Made by a program: the position numbers and the translations under genes. The notes under the pieces were generated by a model. It was not told the origin of the DNA and did no database searches. It worked only from the letters and a program-made list of their open reading frames with translations. A stretch of DNA of 64,000 nucleotides from VBDM01 sp035702665 (GTDB lineage Bacteria > Pseudomonadota > Gammaproteobacteria > Burkholderiales > SG8-39), in the NCBI GenBank assembly GCA_035702665.1, contig DASSQD010000091.1, positions 36,006 through 100,005 on the forward strand, written 5' to 3'. Below are positions 49,588 to 57,967 of this stretch, piece after piece (the stretch's first letter is position 1; each line of letters starts with the position of its first letter).

Positions 49588-49665
49588 GGCCTTGCTCCGC
49601 CCGCGAAAAAGGGCGAATTATAGGCGGAACCGCAAGCGCATTCAAGCCGAAAAGGCTGCGCAGGC

Positions 49666-50340
49666 CTACACCAGCCCGCGCTCCGCGAAGGACATGGTGC
49701 GCGCACCCGCGACGATGAAGTGGTCCAGCACCTGGATATCGACCAGGGCGAGGGCGCTTTTCAGCGACCGGGTGAGGATCTCGTCGGCGTGGCTGGGCTC
49801 GGCGACGCCCGAGGGGTGGTTGTGCGCGAAGATCACCGCGGCGGCGTTATGCCTGAGGGCGCACTTGACGACTTCCCGGGGGTAGACGCTCGTCTGCGTG
49901 AGGGTTCCCTTGAACAGCTCCTCGCAGGCGATGACCCGGTGCTGGGCGTCGAGCAGCAGCACGACGAAGACCTCCTGCTCTCGCCCCGCGAGCGCGAGGC
50001 GCAGGTAGTCGCGCACCGCGCGCGGCGAGCTCAGCGCGTCGCGGGCGGCGATCTCTTCGCCGAGCGCGCGCCGCGCGAGCTCGAGGGCCGCCCTCAGCTG
50101 CGCAAGCTTGGCGCTGCCGAGGCCCGGAATCCCGCCGATGCCCGCGGTTCCGGCCTCGAGCAGCGCGGAAATCGAGCCGAATCGCCCGAGGAGCTGCCTG
50201 GCCAGGTCGACTGCGCTTTTTCCCTTCACGCCGGTGCGAAGGAGGATCGCGAGCAACTCGGCGTCGGCAAGCGAGCCCGGCCCGAGCGCAAGCAAGCGCT
50301 CGCGCGGTCGCTCCTGCTCGGGCCAATCGCTGATCGCCAT
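49666..50340 (-). CDS. radC: RadC family JAB-domain protein
   Basis: A 224-residue protein with an N-terminal helix-hairpin-helix region (IGGIPGLGSAKLAQLRAALEL) and a C-terminal JAB/MPN domain with the metal motif HNHPSGVAEPSHAD. The old DNA-repair label is doubtful; the biochemical role is open. It is divergent from coaBC, a conserved arrangement. Confidence 0.94.
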   Translation of the reverse strand: MAISDWPEQERPRERLLALGPGSLADAELLAILLRTGVKGKSAVDLARQLLGRFGSISALLEAGTAGIGGIPGLGSAKLAQLRAALELARRALGEEIAARDALSSPRAVRDYLRLALAGREQEVFVVLLLDAQHRVIACEELFKGTLTQTSVYPREVVKCALRHNAAAVIFAHNHPSGVAEPSHADEILTRSLKSALALVDIQVLDHFIVAGARTMSFAERGLV

Positions 50341-50393
50341 GGAATTCGCTTAGAATCCCCGTTTTACGGCTTAACGCGCTGTCTCGATTCGAG

Positions 50394-51584
50394 ATGACCG
50401 ACGTTTCCGGGAAGAAGGTTCTCCTCGGCATCACCGGGGGCATCGCCGCGTACAAGGCGGCGGAGCTGACGCGCCTTTTCGTGAAGGCGGGCGTCGACGT
50501 GCGCGTCGTGATGACCGAGTCGGCTTGTCGATTCATCACGCCGATCACCCTGCAGGCTCTCTCCGGGAAGTACGTTTTCACGGACATGTGGGACTCTCGC
50601 GTTCCCGACGGCATGGGCCACATAGAGCTCTCTCGCGACCGGGACGCGATCGTGGTCGCCCCCGCGACGACCGATTTTCTGGCGAAGGTCGCGAACGGCT
50701 TCGGCGACGACCTGCTCTCCACGCTTTGCCTCGCAAGGCGCTGCCCGCTGATGGTCGCTCCCGCGATGAACGTCGAGATGTGGCAGAACGCGGCGACGCA
50801 GCGCAACGTCGGGCGGCTCCGCGCGGACGGGGTCGCGATCCTCGGCCCCACCGAGGGCGATCACGCCGACCGGGAGGGCGGCATGGGACGCATGCTCGAG
50901 CCCGAGGAGATCTTCGCCGCAGTCGCGGCCGCGCTCGCTCCCGGGACGCTCGCTAAAAAAAAAGTTATCGTGACCGCCGGCCCGACGTACGAGCCGATCG
51001 ACACGGTCAGGGGAATCACCAACCAGAGCTCCGGAAAGATGGGCTACGCCGTGGCTCAGGCCGCCGCCGAAGCCGGCGCTGAGGTGACGCTCGTCTCGGG
51101 AGCGACTTCGCTCGAGGCGCCCCCGGGAGTGAGGCGCGTCGACGTGGTCACCGCGAGCGAGATGCACAGGGCGGTGATGGCGCGGGCGAAGGACGCCGAC
51201 GTGTTCGTCGCCGTCGCCGCGGTCGCGGATTACCGGCCCGCCGATCCCAAGCCGCACAAGATCAAGCGCGGCAACGGGCACATGAGCCTCGATCTCGAGC
51301 CGAACCCCGACATCCTCGCCGACGTCGCCGCGCTGCCCCAGGGGCCGTTCTGCGTCGGCTTCGCCGCCGAGACCGAGGACCTGATGGCGAACGCGCAGGC
51401 GAAGCGCAAGAAGAAGGGTGTCCCGCTGCTGGCGGCGAATCTGGCGCACGAGACCTTCGGCAAGGACACCAACGCGCTCACGCTCTTCGACGACGCCGGC
51501 GTGCACGAGCTGCCCCGCGCGCCCAAGATCGCGCTCGCGCGCCAGCTGGTCGAGCACATCGCGAAGATGCTGCCGCGGCGCTAG
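50394..51584 (+). CDS. coaBC: Bifunctional phosphopantothenoylcysteine decarboxylase/synthetase
   Basis: The 396-residue coenzyme A enzyme has an N-terminal FMN-dependent decarboxylase (CoaC; GITGGIAAYKAAELTRLF, and APAMNVEMW with the conserved Asn) and a C-terminal synthetase (CoaB; VTAGPTYEPIDTVRGITNQS). Codons 188-190 at the domain joint are AAA AAA AAA, a run of nine A (50955-50963) that is striking in this GC-rich gene. A TTAGAAT box lies about 45 bp upstream of the ATG. dut follows 11 bp downstream. Confidence 0.95.
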   Translation: MTDVSGKKVLLGITGGIAAYKAAELTRLFVKAGVDVRVVMTESACRFITPITLQALSGKYVFTDMWDSRVPDGMGHIELSRDRDAIVVAPATTDFLAKVANGFGDDLLSTLCLARRCPLMVAPAMNVEMWQNAATQRNVGRLRADGVAILGPTEGDHADREGGMGRMLEPEEIFAAVAAALAPGTLAKKKVIVTAGPTYEPIDTVRGITNQSSGKMGYAVAQAAAEAGAEVTLVSGATSLEAPPGVRRVDVVTASEMHRAVMARAKDADVFVAVAAVADYRPADPKPHKIKRGNGHMSLDLEPNPDILADVAALPQGPFCVGFAAETEDLMANAQAKRKKKGVPLLAANLAHETFGKDTNALTLFDDAGVHELPRAPKIALARQLVEHIAKMLPRR

Positions 51585-51595
51585 CCGGTCCTCGC

Positions 51596-52045
51596 TTGAA
51601 GACCCTGGATGTCAAGGTTCTCGATCCGCGCCTGCGCGGCTCGCTGCCGCAGTACGCGACCGCCGGCGCCGCCGGCCTCGATCTGCGCGCGTGCGTCGAC
51701 GAGCCGGTGACGCTCGCACCCGGCGCGGCGGAGCTCGTCCCGAGCGGCATCGCCATCCATCTCGACGATCCCGGCCTCGCCGCGATCGTGCTGCCGCGCT
51801 CCGGGCTCGGCCACAAGCACGGCATCGTGCTCGGCAATCTGGTCGGGCTGATCGATTCCGACTACCAGGGACAGATCATGGTTTCGGTTTGGAACCGCTC
51901 CGGGACGGCGTTCACCATCAATCCGATGGAGCGCATCGCGCAGCTCGTCGTCGTGCCCGTGGTGCAGGTGAAGCTGAACGTCGTGGAGGAATTCGCCGCG
52001 AGCGCGCGGGGCGCCGGCGGGTTCGGGAGCACCGGAAAGGCGTGA
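51596..52045 (+). CDS. dut: dUTP diphosphatase
   Basis: A 149-residue trimeric dUTPase with the five family motifs, including AGAAGLDLRA, PRSGLGHKHGI, GLIDSDYQGQI and the C-terminal GFGSTGKA arm. It hydrolyses dUTP to dUMP, limiting uracil in DNA. TTG is the apparent start (TTG AAG ACC CTG). It follows coaBC as in other proteobacteria. It is the last clearly core gene before the accessory right end. Confidence 0.95.
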   Translation: MKTLDVKVLDPRLRGSLPQYATAGAAGLDLRACVDEPVTLAPGAAELVPSGIAIHLDDPGLAAIVLPRSGLGHKHGIVLGNLVGLIDSDYQGQIMVSVWNRSGTAFTINPMERIAQLVVVPVVQVKLNVVEEFAASARGAGGFGSTGKA

Positions 52046-52071
52046 CGCGGGGCGGGCTGCCCCGTCGGCGG

Positions 52072-52485
52072 CTACTTCTTGGCGCGCTTTGCCTTTCCGG
52101 CGGACGCGTTGGCCGCGACCGCCGCCCTGATCAGCGACTTGAAGGCGCGCTCGTCGACCTTCTCGCCCTCGCGGATGTCGATCGCCCGCCTCACGTTCCC
52201 GTCGAGGCTCGAGTTGAACAGCTTGGCGGGGTCCTTCAGGGAAGCCCCCTTGGCGAACGTGAGCTTCACGACGGACTTGTACGTCTCGCCGGTGCAGATG
52301 TTGCCGTCGTGCGACCAAACCGGAGTGCCCATCCACTTCCACTCCTCGACGACGTCGGGGTCGGCTTCCCTGATGAGCTTGCGCATCCTGCCGAGGGTTT
52401 CGCCGCGCCAATCCCCGAGGTCGGCGATTCTTCTCGAGATGAGCTCCGACGCCGACCGGCGCTGGCTCGCGCCCGGCTTCGTCAT
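52072..52485 (-). CDS. DUF1801 domain protein
   Basis: A 137-residue protein with a DUF1801 (YdhG-like) domain: RKLIREADPDVVEEWKWMGTPVWSHDGNICTGETYK, then KLTFAKGASLKDPAKLFNSS. The C terminus is lysine-rich. Its ATG overlaps the stop of the hydrolase gene upstream (ATGA), so the two are coupled. The function is unknown. Confidence 0.85.
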   Translation of the reverse strand: MTKPGASQRRSASELISRRIADLGDWRGETLGRMRKLIREADPDVVEEWKWMGTPVWSHDGNICTGETYKSVVKLTFAKGASLKDPAKLFNSSLDGNVRRAIDIREGEKVDERAFKSLIRAAVAANASAGKAKRAKK

Positions 52486-53357
52486 GTTCTTGTCCTGGAG
52501 GTTCCGACGTTCGAACCCGGCGGCCGCCTCGCGGGCGGCGCAGACGAAGAGGTGGAAGCGTCGGCCCGTTCGAGGAAGCGGAGAACGGCTTCGTTGACGG
52601 CTTCCGGGTGCGTGACCGGTCCCATATGACCCATATTCTCGAACTCGAGAACTTGCACTTGCGGCAACGCCCGCGTCAGCAGCCGTCCTACGCCCCGGGA
52701 CGAGGCCGGTGATTCTTTCCCCATCATGTACAAAACCGGGATTTCGAGCTCGGAGAACGCCGCAAGCGGTGTCGGCTCGTTGAACAACGCCCCGGCCCAT
52801 CCGCGAATATTGGCGACGGAAGCGGCAATCGGGGCCCGGCGTGCCTCCGGCGTGTGAGCCCAGGTGCCTTTGCCCATCCAGAAGTCGATGAAGCACTCGG
52901 CCGCGCCCTCCGGATCGGCGGCGTCCAGAGCTGCGGCCGCGCGGGCAACCGCGCCGCGGATGCCATCGGCCTCATTGGGAGGTGGGGATTCGGCGTCGAG
53001 CAAGGCGAACAGCGTCGGCTCGTACAAGGCCAGGGCGCGAACTCGATTGCGTTGCGATACGGCGGCCACCAGGGCTACCGCGGCGCCATAGGAGTGCGCG
53101 ACCACCGCAAAGGGGCTCCCTGCGCGCGCAAACACCGGCTCGAGCAATGCCACTTCGTCCTTGAGCGATACCGGACGGTCGGCAGGCCATGCAGGACTCT
53201 TGCCCGCGCCAAGCGAGTCGGCAGCCAGCACGTGGAACTTGGACGCGAGCGACTCCATCAGCGCTCGCCACTGGCTCGAACTGCTTGCGTTCGAGTGCAG
53301 GCAGACGACTCCGGGGCCGGCGCCTGCCTCGCGAAAGTATGGGGTGAGAGACTGCAT
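52482..53357 (-). CDS. Alpha/beta hydrolase
   Basis: A 291-residue alpha/beta hydrolase with the nucleophile elbow AHSYGAA, an oxyanion region around CLHSNASSSSQW and a late catalytic histidine in NMGHMGPVTHPEAV. It lacks a signal peptide. The last 25 residues are disordered Ser/Pro/Arg-rich sequence. ATG 53357 (MQSLTPYFREAG) is preferred; longer in-frame openings upstream look non-coding. The substrate is unknown. Confidence 0.85.
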   Translation of the reverse strand: MQSLTPYFREAGAGPGVVCLHSNASSSSQWRALMESLASKFHVLAADSLGAGKSPAWPADRPVSLKDEVALLEPVFARAGSPFAVVAHSYGAAVALVAAVSQRNRVRALALYEPTLFALLDAESPPPNEADGIRGAVARAAAALDAADPEGAAECFIDFWMGKGTWAHTPEARRAPIAASVANIRGWAGALFNEPTPLAAFSELEIPVLYMMGKESPASSRGVGRLLTRALPQVQVLEFENMGHMGPVTHPEAVNEAVLRFLERADASTSSSAPPARRPPGSNVGTSRTRT

Positions 53358-53427
53358 GAATTCGGATAGTCGTACGGGGGCTGGTGTTGAATCGAGGTTC
53401 TTTTCTTCTGTTTCGCCCGGAACTTCG

Positions 53428-53790
53428 CTAGCGCTTCGCGTCGAGTTCCTTCGATCTATCTCGCGCGCGGCCTTCGCGGAAAGAATCGACGATGCCGATG
53501 ATCCATAGCGCGAACAGTATCGCCGTGGCGATGTCCGTTGAACGCTCGTTGCTTTGAGAAGCTTTCGACACCAGCGCGGAGATGGCTTCGGCATTCATCG
53601 GAACCTCTCCGCTTTGAATCTTTCCCGCGATATCGAACGCCGAATCCATTGCGACAGAGACGAGGAAATAGGACAAGGCAGCCGCTCCTGCCGCGAGCAG
53701 GATGCCGCGCAGATATCGCCTCAGGTAAAGGTGCCCGACTCCGGGAAACACCAAGCCCGAAAGAAGGGCTGCTTTGACTGAATACTTCAC
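53428..53790 (-). CDS. Small membrane protein, possible decayed integron cassette
   Basis: About 120 residues with two to three membrane segments (ALLSGLVFPGVGHLYL; GILLAAGAAALSYFLVSVAM; TAILFALWIIGIV). The GHLYLRRYLRG turn recalls small membrane proteins of the TM2/DUF5683 kind. GTG 53790 is the best start found, but it is weakly supported. The stop TAG lies in GCTAGCGCTTCG (53427-53438). That string is complementary at 9 of 12 bases to CGTATCGCTAAC (53815-53826) beyond its start, the end pattern of the cassettes to the right. Confidence 0.6.
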   Translation of the reverse strand: MKYSVKAALLSGLVFPGVGHLYLRRYLRGILLAAGAAALSYFLVSVAMDSAFDIAGKIQSGEVPMNAEAISALVSKASQSNERSTDIATAILFALWIIGIVDSFREGRARDRSKELDAKR

Positions 53791-53819
53791 GATCTGCGGC
53801 GACCCCTGTTCTGACGTAT

Positions 53820-53873
53820 CGCTAACCGGCGCGCGCCGCCGTGGCGCGCCTCCGGTCCAGCGGATTGTTAGGC
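53820..53873 (-). other. attC-like site A (54 bp)
   Basis: Cores CGCTAAC (53820-53826) and GTTAGGC (53867-53873) flank a GC-rich hairpin (GGCGCGCGCC with GGCGCGCC). It is shorter and less regular than the right-hand sites. The MerR reading frame runs through it and stops in the left core. Confidence 0.65.
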
Positions 53874-54283
53874 CGCGATCGTCCGGATCTCTTCCTCCGT
53901 GTCCCGGACGCCGCGGCACTCATCAGGCGGCGGAAAGTAGGGCATTCCATATGGCTCGGCGCAGGGCAGGCCGCGGCGTGCCGCAGGCCGTCACGCATGG
54001 CGCTGAGTTTGCGGATGGTGCGGTCCAGCTCATCGGCCTTGCCTGCGAGGAGCCGCCGGTCGATCTTCGGACGGCCGTCGGCCGCGAAGACGCGCGCGAT
54101 CTCTTCCAGCGAGAATCCGGCGGCGCGCCCCAGCGCGATCAGCGCCAGCCGCTCTACCACGCGCGGCTCGAATGTGCGGCGCAGACCGCGCCTTCCGACC
54201 GACGCGATCAGCCCCTTCTCCTCGTAGTAACGCAGCGTCGATGCCGGCACGCCGGAGGCGCGCACCACCTCGTTGATGTCCAT
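53822..54283 (-). CDS. MerR-family transcriptional regulator
   Basis: The 153-residue regulator has an N-terminal MerR helix-turn-helix (INEVVRASGVPASTLRYYEEKGLI) and a dimerisation helix. C106 and C114, in CPAPSHMECP, have the C-x7-C spacing of the CueR metal-binding loop. It is divergent from the DUF2938 gene, with a perfect palindrome between MerR-type promoter elements, so it very likely controls that gene. The last 20-odd residues are read from attC A, so the native C terminus may be artificial. The effector is unknown. Confidence 0.87.
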   Translation of the reverse strand: MDINEVVRASGVPASTLRYYEEKGLIASVGRRGLRRTFEPRVVERLALIALGRAAGFSLEEIARVFAADGRPKIDRRLLAGKADELDRTIRKLSAMRDGLRHAAACPAPSHMECPTFRRLMSAAASGTRRKRSGRSRPNNPLDRRRATAARAG

Positions 54284-54296
54284 GGCCCGGGAACCC

Positions 54297-54327
54297 TTGA
54301 CTTCAAGTCGACTTGAAGTGGCACTGT
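54297..54327 (+). promoter_or_regulatory. MerR-type promoter/operator with 20-bp palindrome
   Basis: A -35 box TTGACT (54297-54302) and a weak -10 CACTGT (54322-54327) are separated by 19 bp, the elongated spacing that MerR-family activators correct. The spacer overlaps a perfect 20-bp palindrome at 54300-54319 with half-site ACTTCAAGTC. It faces the DUF2938 gene. Confidence 0.75.
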
Positions 54328-54367
54328 GCCGTCTCCGCCTCCTGAAGGCAAGCGAATGGAGACTCAT

Positions 54368-54859
54368 ATGGACTACTTGGGCAGCGTTCTTTTCATCGGC
54401 GCCGGCGCAACGCTGGCGACCGACCTCTGGGCGATCGCGCGCGGGCGCCTGCTCGGCGTGCCCGCGCCGGATTGGGGCCTCGTCGGCCGCTGGTTCGGAC
54501 ACATGGCGCGCGGGCGCTTCCGCCACGAGCGCATCGCCATCGCGGAGCCCGTGCGCGGCGAGCGCGTGATCGGCTTGAGCGCCCACTATCTGATCGGCAT
54601 CGCGTTCGCAGGAGCGCTGCTCGCGATCTGTGGGCTCGAGTGGGCACGTCAGCCGACGCTTGCCCCGGCACTGGCGCTGGGCATAGCCACGGTCGCGGCG
54701 CCGTTCCTGCTGATGCAGCCCGGCATGGGCGCCGGCATCGCCGCCAGCCGCACGCCGCGGCCCAACTCCGCGCGGCTGCAAAGCCTCGTCACGCACGCCG
54801 TCTTCGGCCTGGGCCTCTACGCCGCCGGCCTCGTCCTCAAACTACTCTCGGGAGAATGA
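54368..54859 (+). CDS. DUF2938 integral membrane protein
   Basis: A 163-residue protein with about four membrane segments (VLFIGAGATLATDLWAI; YLIGIAFAGALLAICGL; ALALGIATVAAPFLLM; FGLGLYAAGLVL) matching DUF2938. ATG 54368 has GGAG six bases upstream; ATG 54356 is also possible. It is transcribed against the cassette polarity from its own MerR-type promoter, unlike most genes in the array. The function is unknown; the regulator pairing hints at metal or toxic-compound response. Confidence 0.82.
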   Translation: MDYLGSVLFIGAGATLATDLWAIARGRLLGVPAPDWGLVGRWFGHMARGRFRHERIAIAEPVRGERVIGLSAHYLIGIAFAGALLAICGLEWARQPTLAPALALGIATVAAPFLLMQPGMGAGIAASRTPRPNSARLQSLVTHAVFGLGLYAAGLVLKLLSGE

Positions 54860-54884
54860 ATTGCGCATCCCCGCGGCCACGTAC

Positions 54885-54959
54885 CTCTAACGTCCTGGAT
54901 GAGCGGGCGGAGCCGGCGAGCAGCGCCGGCGACGGTCCGACTCGATGCGGCGGTTAGGC
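54885..54959 (-). other. attC-like site B (75 bp)
   Basis: Cores CTCTAAC (54885-54891) and GTTAGGC (54953-54959) flank arms with GGATGAG opposite CATCGAG on the complement, i.e. one extra base in the right arm, as in site E. An inner stem GCCGGCG/CGCCGGC closes the hairpin. The phosphatase gene stops 2 bp to its right. Confidence 0.8.
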
Positions 54960-54960
54960 A

Positions 54961-55629
54961 TCACCGGGGCCGACATCCTGCAGACCCGCATAGCAGGTGA
55001 GCCTCGGCGCGCAGATTTGCCACCCGCTCTGCAGCCATTGCCCGGAGCCTTGCAGCGCGCTCGCCGACCAGCTGTCGAATATAGTCGGCGTCCTCCTTGA
55101 ACCAGATCCCTTGGTACCCAGCCATCTCGGCGACCGCGGAATCGATCGGCTGGTTCTCTTCGAGCACTCGGTAGGCTGCAACCATGACGCCTGTGCGGTT
55201 CTGGCCCGAGCGACAATGAACATAGATCGGCTTCGGCTGGCTTCGCGTTATTGCTATGAACTCCGCCACGTGGCGATCGAGAAGACCTGACGCTAGCGCC
55301 ACATTCGGCTCCCAGTCGCGGATGCGAAAGTACTCGATTTCCAGGGGCCGGGACATGCTTGGCCGTGCATCGCGGAACGCATCGCGATCGTCGTGCGCGA
55401 GTTCCAGGTTGACGACCGTTCGAACACCTCGATTGACGAGCTCGGTAGCCGCGGCAACGTCGGGTTTAGCGCCGCGCCACAAGACGTCTTTGCCGACCAC
55501 ACACGAATTCACGACTTGGGCGGAAAGCGGATCGGCGCATGCATCGGCTCGAGGAAGCGGGGTGACGCATCCGAGGAGAAACGCGGCGGCAACGCCAATG
55601 TGGCGGGCAGCGAGGCTAGGTTTGTGCAT
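54961..55629 (-). CDS. Dual-specificity/tyrosine phosphatase-like lipoprotein (cassette gene)
   Basis: A 222-residue protein with a lipoprotein-type signal (VAAAFLLGC near residue 21) and a cysteine phosphatase active site HCRSGQNRTG (HC-x5-R) near residue 140. It resembles Siw14/DSP-type enzymes acting on phosphotyrosine or inositol phosphates. It would sit in the periplasm or outer membrane. Its ends GTTAGGCATCAC (54953-54964) and GTGATGCCTAGC (55653-55664) are complementary at 11 of 12 positions, marking a complete cassette. Confidence 0.85.
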   Translation of the reverse strand: MHKPSLAARHIGVAAAFLLGCVTPLPRADACADPLSAQVVNSCVVGKDVLWRGAKPDVAAATELVNRGVRTVVNLELAHDDRDAFRDARPSMSRPLEIEYFRIRDWEPNVALASGLLDRHVAEFIAITRSQPKPIYVHCRSGQNRTGVMVAAYRVLEENQPIDSAVAEMAGYQGIWFKEDADYIRQLVGERAARLRAMAAERVANLRAEAHLLCGSAGCRPR

Positions 55630-55657
55630 TTCGAGCTTCGACGACGGTCGATGTGAT

Positions 55658-55700
55658 GCCTAGCGTCTGAGCCAAGCGGCCGCGCGGCCGCGACAACTCA
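55658..55700 (-). other. Half attC remnant (site C)
   Basis: GCCTAGC (55658-55664) keeps the left core position and is followed by a palindromic GCGGCCGCGCGGCCGC stem, but no GTTRRRY core follows at a usable distance. The other arm seems lost, next to the TctC/NHL gene block. Confidence 0.5.
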
Positions 55701-55777
55701 TGATACCGCCGCGAGAAGTCATTCGCGCGGATCGACGGTGCATGATCAGCGGCGCGCGAGCAGTCGCAGATGTTCGG

Positions 55778-56755
55778 TCAATTTGTCTTGATATTCGCGG
55801 TTCTCGCCACCTCGGTCCAGCGCGCGATGTCAGCAGCGACGATTTTTGCGAATTCCTCACCCGGCATGCCCGAGGGATCAGTACCGATCCCGTCGAAGCG
55901 TTCACGCACGTCTGGCAGCGCAACGACGCGCACGATCTCCTCGTACAGTCTACGCACGATCGGCGCCGGGGTGCCCGCCGGGACGAACAACCCGACCCAA
56001 ACATCGGTCACCATGCGGGGCAACCCCGCTTCTGGCATTGTTGGAACGTCGGGCCAGGTACGATGCCGGTTCGTTGACGTAATCGCGAGCGCACGCAGCC
56101 TGCCGGCACGCACGTAAGCCAACGCCTCCGGCGGAGCTGGGAACACGATCGTGACCTCGTTCGCGAGCACCGCGTTGATGTAATCGCCGCCGCTCTTGTA
56201 GGGGATGTGCAGGAACGTGGTGCCGGCCTGTTGATTGAAGTACTCGGCGACCACCTGGCCCATCGCACCCGATGCGCCGTAGTTGATGCTGTTGGGTCGC
56301 GCCTTTGCGTACGCGATCAACTCCTGCACTGTCTTCACGGGCAGGGATGAGTTGACCACCAGAACAAACGGGAATGACCCGATCATTGCGACTGGAATGA
56401 AGTCGCGCAGGGGCTGATACGCGAGCTTCGGATAGATGGCCGGATTCACGGTCATCGGGCCGCTCGTTCCCACCAGAACAGTGTAGCCGTCAGGCGCGGC
56501 CTTCTGCACGAGCTCGCAGGCGATGATGCCTTGAGCACCGGGCTTGTTCTCGACGATCACCGGCTGGCCGAAGGATTCGTTCATCTTCGTTGCAACGATG
56601 CGGGCGACGGTCGTGGTCGCGCCGGCTGCACCGAACGGGACCACGAGCCGTATCGGCCGGTCCGGAAACCCGCGCGCCGTATCGGCTTGGGCGAGCGCAT
56701 GCCCCGTGGTCCATCCGAACAGAACGGCCGCAATCGAAGCCATGAAGCGGGTCAT
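55778..56755 (-). CDS. Bug/TctC-family tripartite tricarboxylate receptor
   Basis: A 325-residue periplasmic binding protein with a signal peptide (MASIAAVLFGWTTGHALA). It has the family motifs FPDRPIRLVVPFGAAGATTTVARIV, VENKPGAQGIIA and PYKSGGDYINAVLANEV. Bug proteins bind carboxylates such as citrate or phthalates and are greatly expanded in betaproteobacteria. No tctA/tctB permease genes adjoin, which is usual. ATG 56755 is chosen to place the signal; a longer N terminus is possible. It lies in a long segment without intact attC ends. Confidence 0.88.
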   Translation of the reverse strand: MTRFMASIAAVLFGWTTGHALAQADTARGFPDRPIRLVVPFGAAGATTTVARIVATKMNESFGQPVIVENKPGAQGIIACELVQKAAPDGYTVLVGTSGPMTVNPAIYPKLAYQPLRDFIPVAMIGSFPFVLVVNSSLPVKTVQELIAYAKARPNSINYGASGAMGQVVAEYFNQQAGTTFLHIPYKSGGDYINAVLANEVTIVFPAPPEALAYVRAGRLRALAITSTNRHRTWPDVPTMPEAGLPRMVTDVWVGLFVPAGTPAPIVRRLYEEIVRVVALPDVRERFDGIGTDPSGMPGEEFAKIVAADIARWTEVARTANIKTN

Positions 56756-57004
56756 CGCAGATCTCCGGTTCAGTTGCGTGGAAGCGGGCGGGACGCCCTT
56801 CGCTTCGAGGAGATCCCATCCGGCGCGCGCCATGGCGGTGGGCAGCAGTAGCTCGTTCTTGTTCACCACGGTGCTTCATCATAGACGCACTCGTCGCTCC
56901 CCGCTGAGCGCGCCACCTTCCCAACCGAGTGGGCGGCGCTTGCTACCAAGCCGGCATGCTAGGCTCGCGCACACGTCATCCAACCGATCGAAAGGGGACC
57001 TCCG

Positions 57005-57967
57005 GTGGCAGCGATCCTGGGCAGCGGCCAATACCGCTACCGTGTGGTGGAGGATTGGGCGAAGCTGCCCGATGGGTGGGAGTTCAAGGACGTCGCCTCG
57101 GTCGCGGTGGACGCGAAGGACCGCGTCTACGTATTCAACCGCGGCGATCACCCGATGATCGTGTTCGACCGCGCGGGCAACTTCCTGCGCTCCTGGGGCG
57201 AGGGATCGTTTCCGCGCGCACACGGCTTGCACATCGACGCTAACGACATACTGTACTGCACCGATGACGGTGGTCACTTCGTACGCAAGTGCACCACCGA
57301 GGGCAAGGTGCTCCTCGAGATCGGTGTTCCCGGCCAGCCCGCACCGTATATGAGCGGCAGGCCGTTTCACCGCTGCACGCACACGGCCCTCTCTCCCAAG
57401 GGTGAAATCTACGTGAGCGACGGGTACGGCAACGCCCGTGTGCACAAGTTCTCACCGGAGGGAAAGCTGCTGTTGTCCTGGGGCGAGCCGGGCACCGACC
57501 CGGGCCAGTTCAACATTGCGCACAACATCGCGACCGACCCGGAAGGTTGGGTCTACGTGGCCGACCGCGAGAACCACCGCATACAAGTGTTCGACGGCAA
57601 CGGGCGCTACGAGACGCAGTGGGTCAACATGCACCGGCCCTGCGGCCTTTACTGCTGCTCCGAACCGAAGCCGTATTTCATCATCGGCGAGCTCGGACCG
57701 GGGATGGCGGTGAACCGCAACCACCCGAACGTCGGGCCCCGTCTGTCCATCGTCGACGGCCGAGGCAAGCTCCTTGCGCGCCTCGGCGGTGAGGCGGGGC
57801 CGGGTCTCGGAGCAGGAAAGTTCATCGCACCGCACGGACTCGCTGTCGACTCGCGCGGAGACATCTACGTCGGCGAGGTTAGCTACACGATGTATCCAGG
57901 TCTCTTCCCGGACAAGGCGATACCGTGGCGTATGCGTTCGCTGCAGAAGCTGCAGAGGGTGGACTAG
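57005..57967 (+). CDS. NHL-repeat beta-propeller protein
   Basis: A 320-residue NHL-repeat protein (repeats such as SVAVDAKDRVYVFNRGDHPMIVFD and NIATDPEGWVYVADRENHRIQVFD) like the peptidyl-alpha-hydroxyglycine lyase/SMP-30-type propellers. It has no signal peptide. The GTG start has a purine-rich AAAGGGGAC upstream. It is divergent from the TctC gene, with 249 bp between. Such genes often accompany catabolic clusters, but the substrate is unknown. Confidence 0.85.
   Translation: MAAILGSGQYRYRVVEDWAKLPDGWEFKDVASVAVDAKDRVYVFNRGDHPMIVFDRAGNFLRSWGEGSFPRAHGLHIDANDILYCTDDGGHFVRKCTTEGKVLLEIGVPGQPAPYMSGRPFHRCTHTALSPKGEIYVSDGYGNARVHKFSPEGKLLLSWGEPGTDPGQFNIAHNIATDPEGWVYVADRENHRIQVFDGNGRYETQWVNMHRPCGLYCCSEPKPYFIIGELGPGMAVNRNHPNVGPRLSIVDGRGKLLARLGGEAGPGLGAGKFIAPHGLAVDSRGDIYVGEVSYTMYPGLFPDKAIPWRMRSLQKLQRVD

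Noticed and set aside
52072..53357. DUF1801 and hydrolase genes as further cassettes
   Set aside because: They share the minus-strand polarity of the array, but no core sites or complementary ends were found around them.
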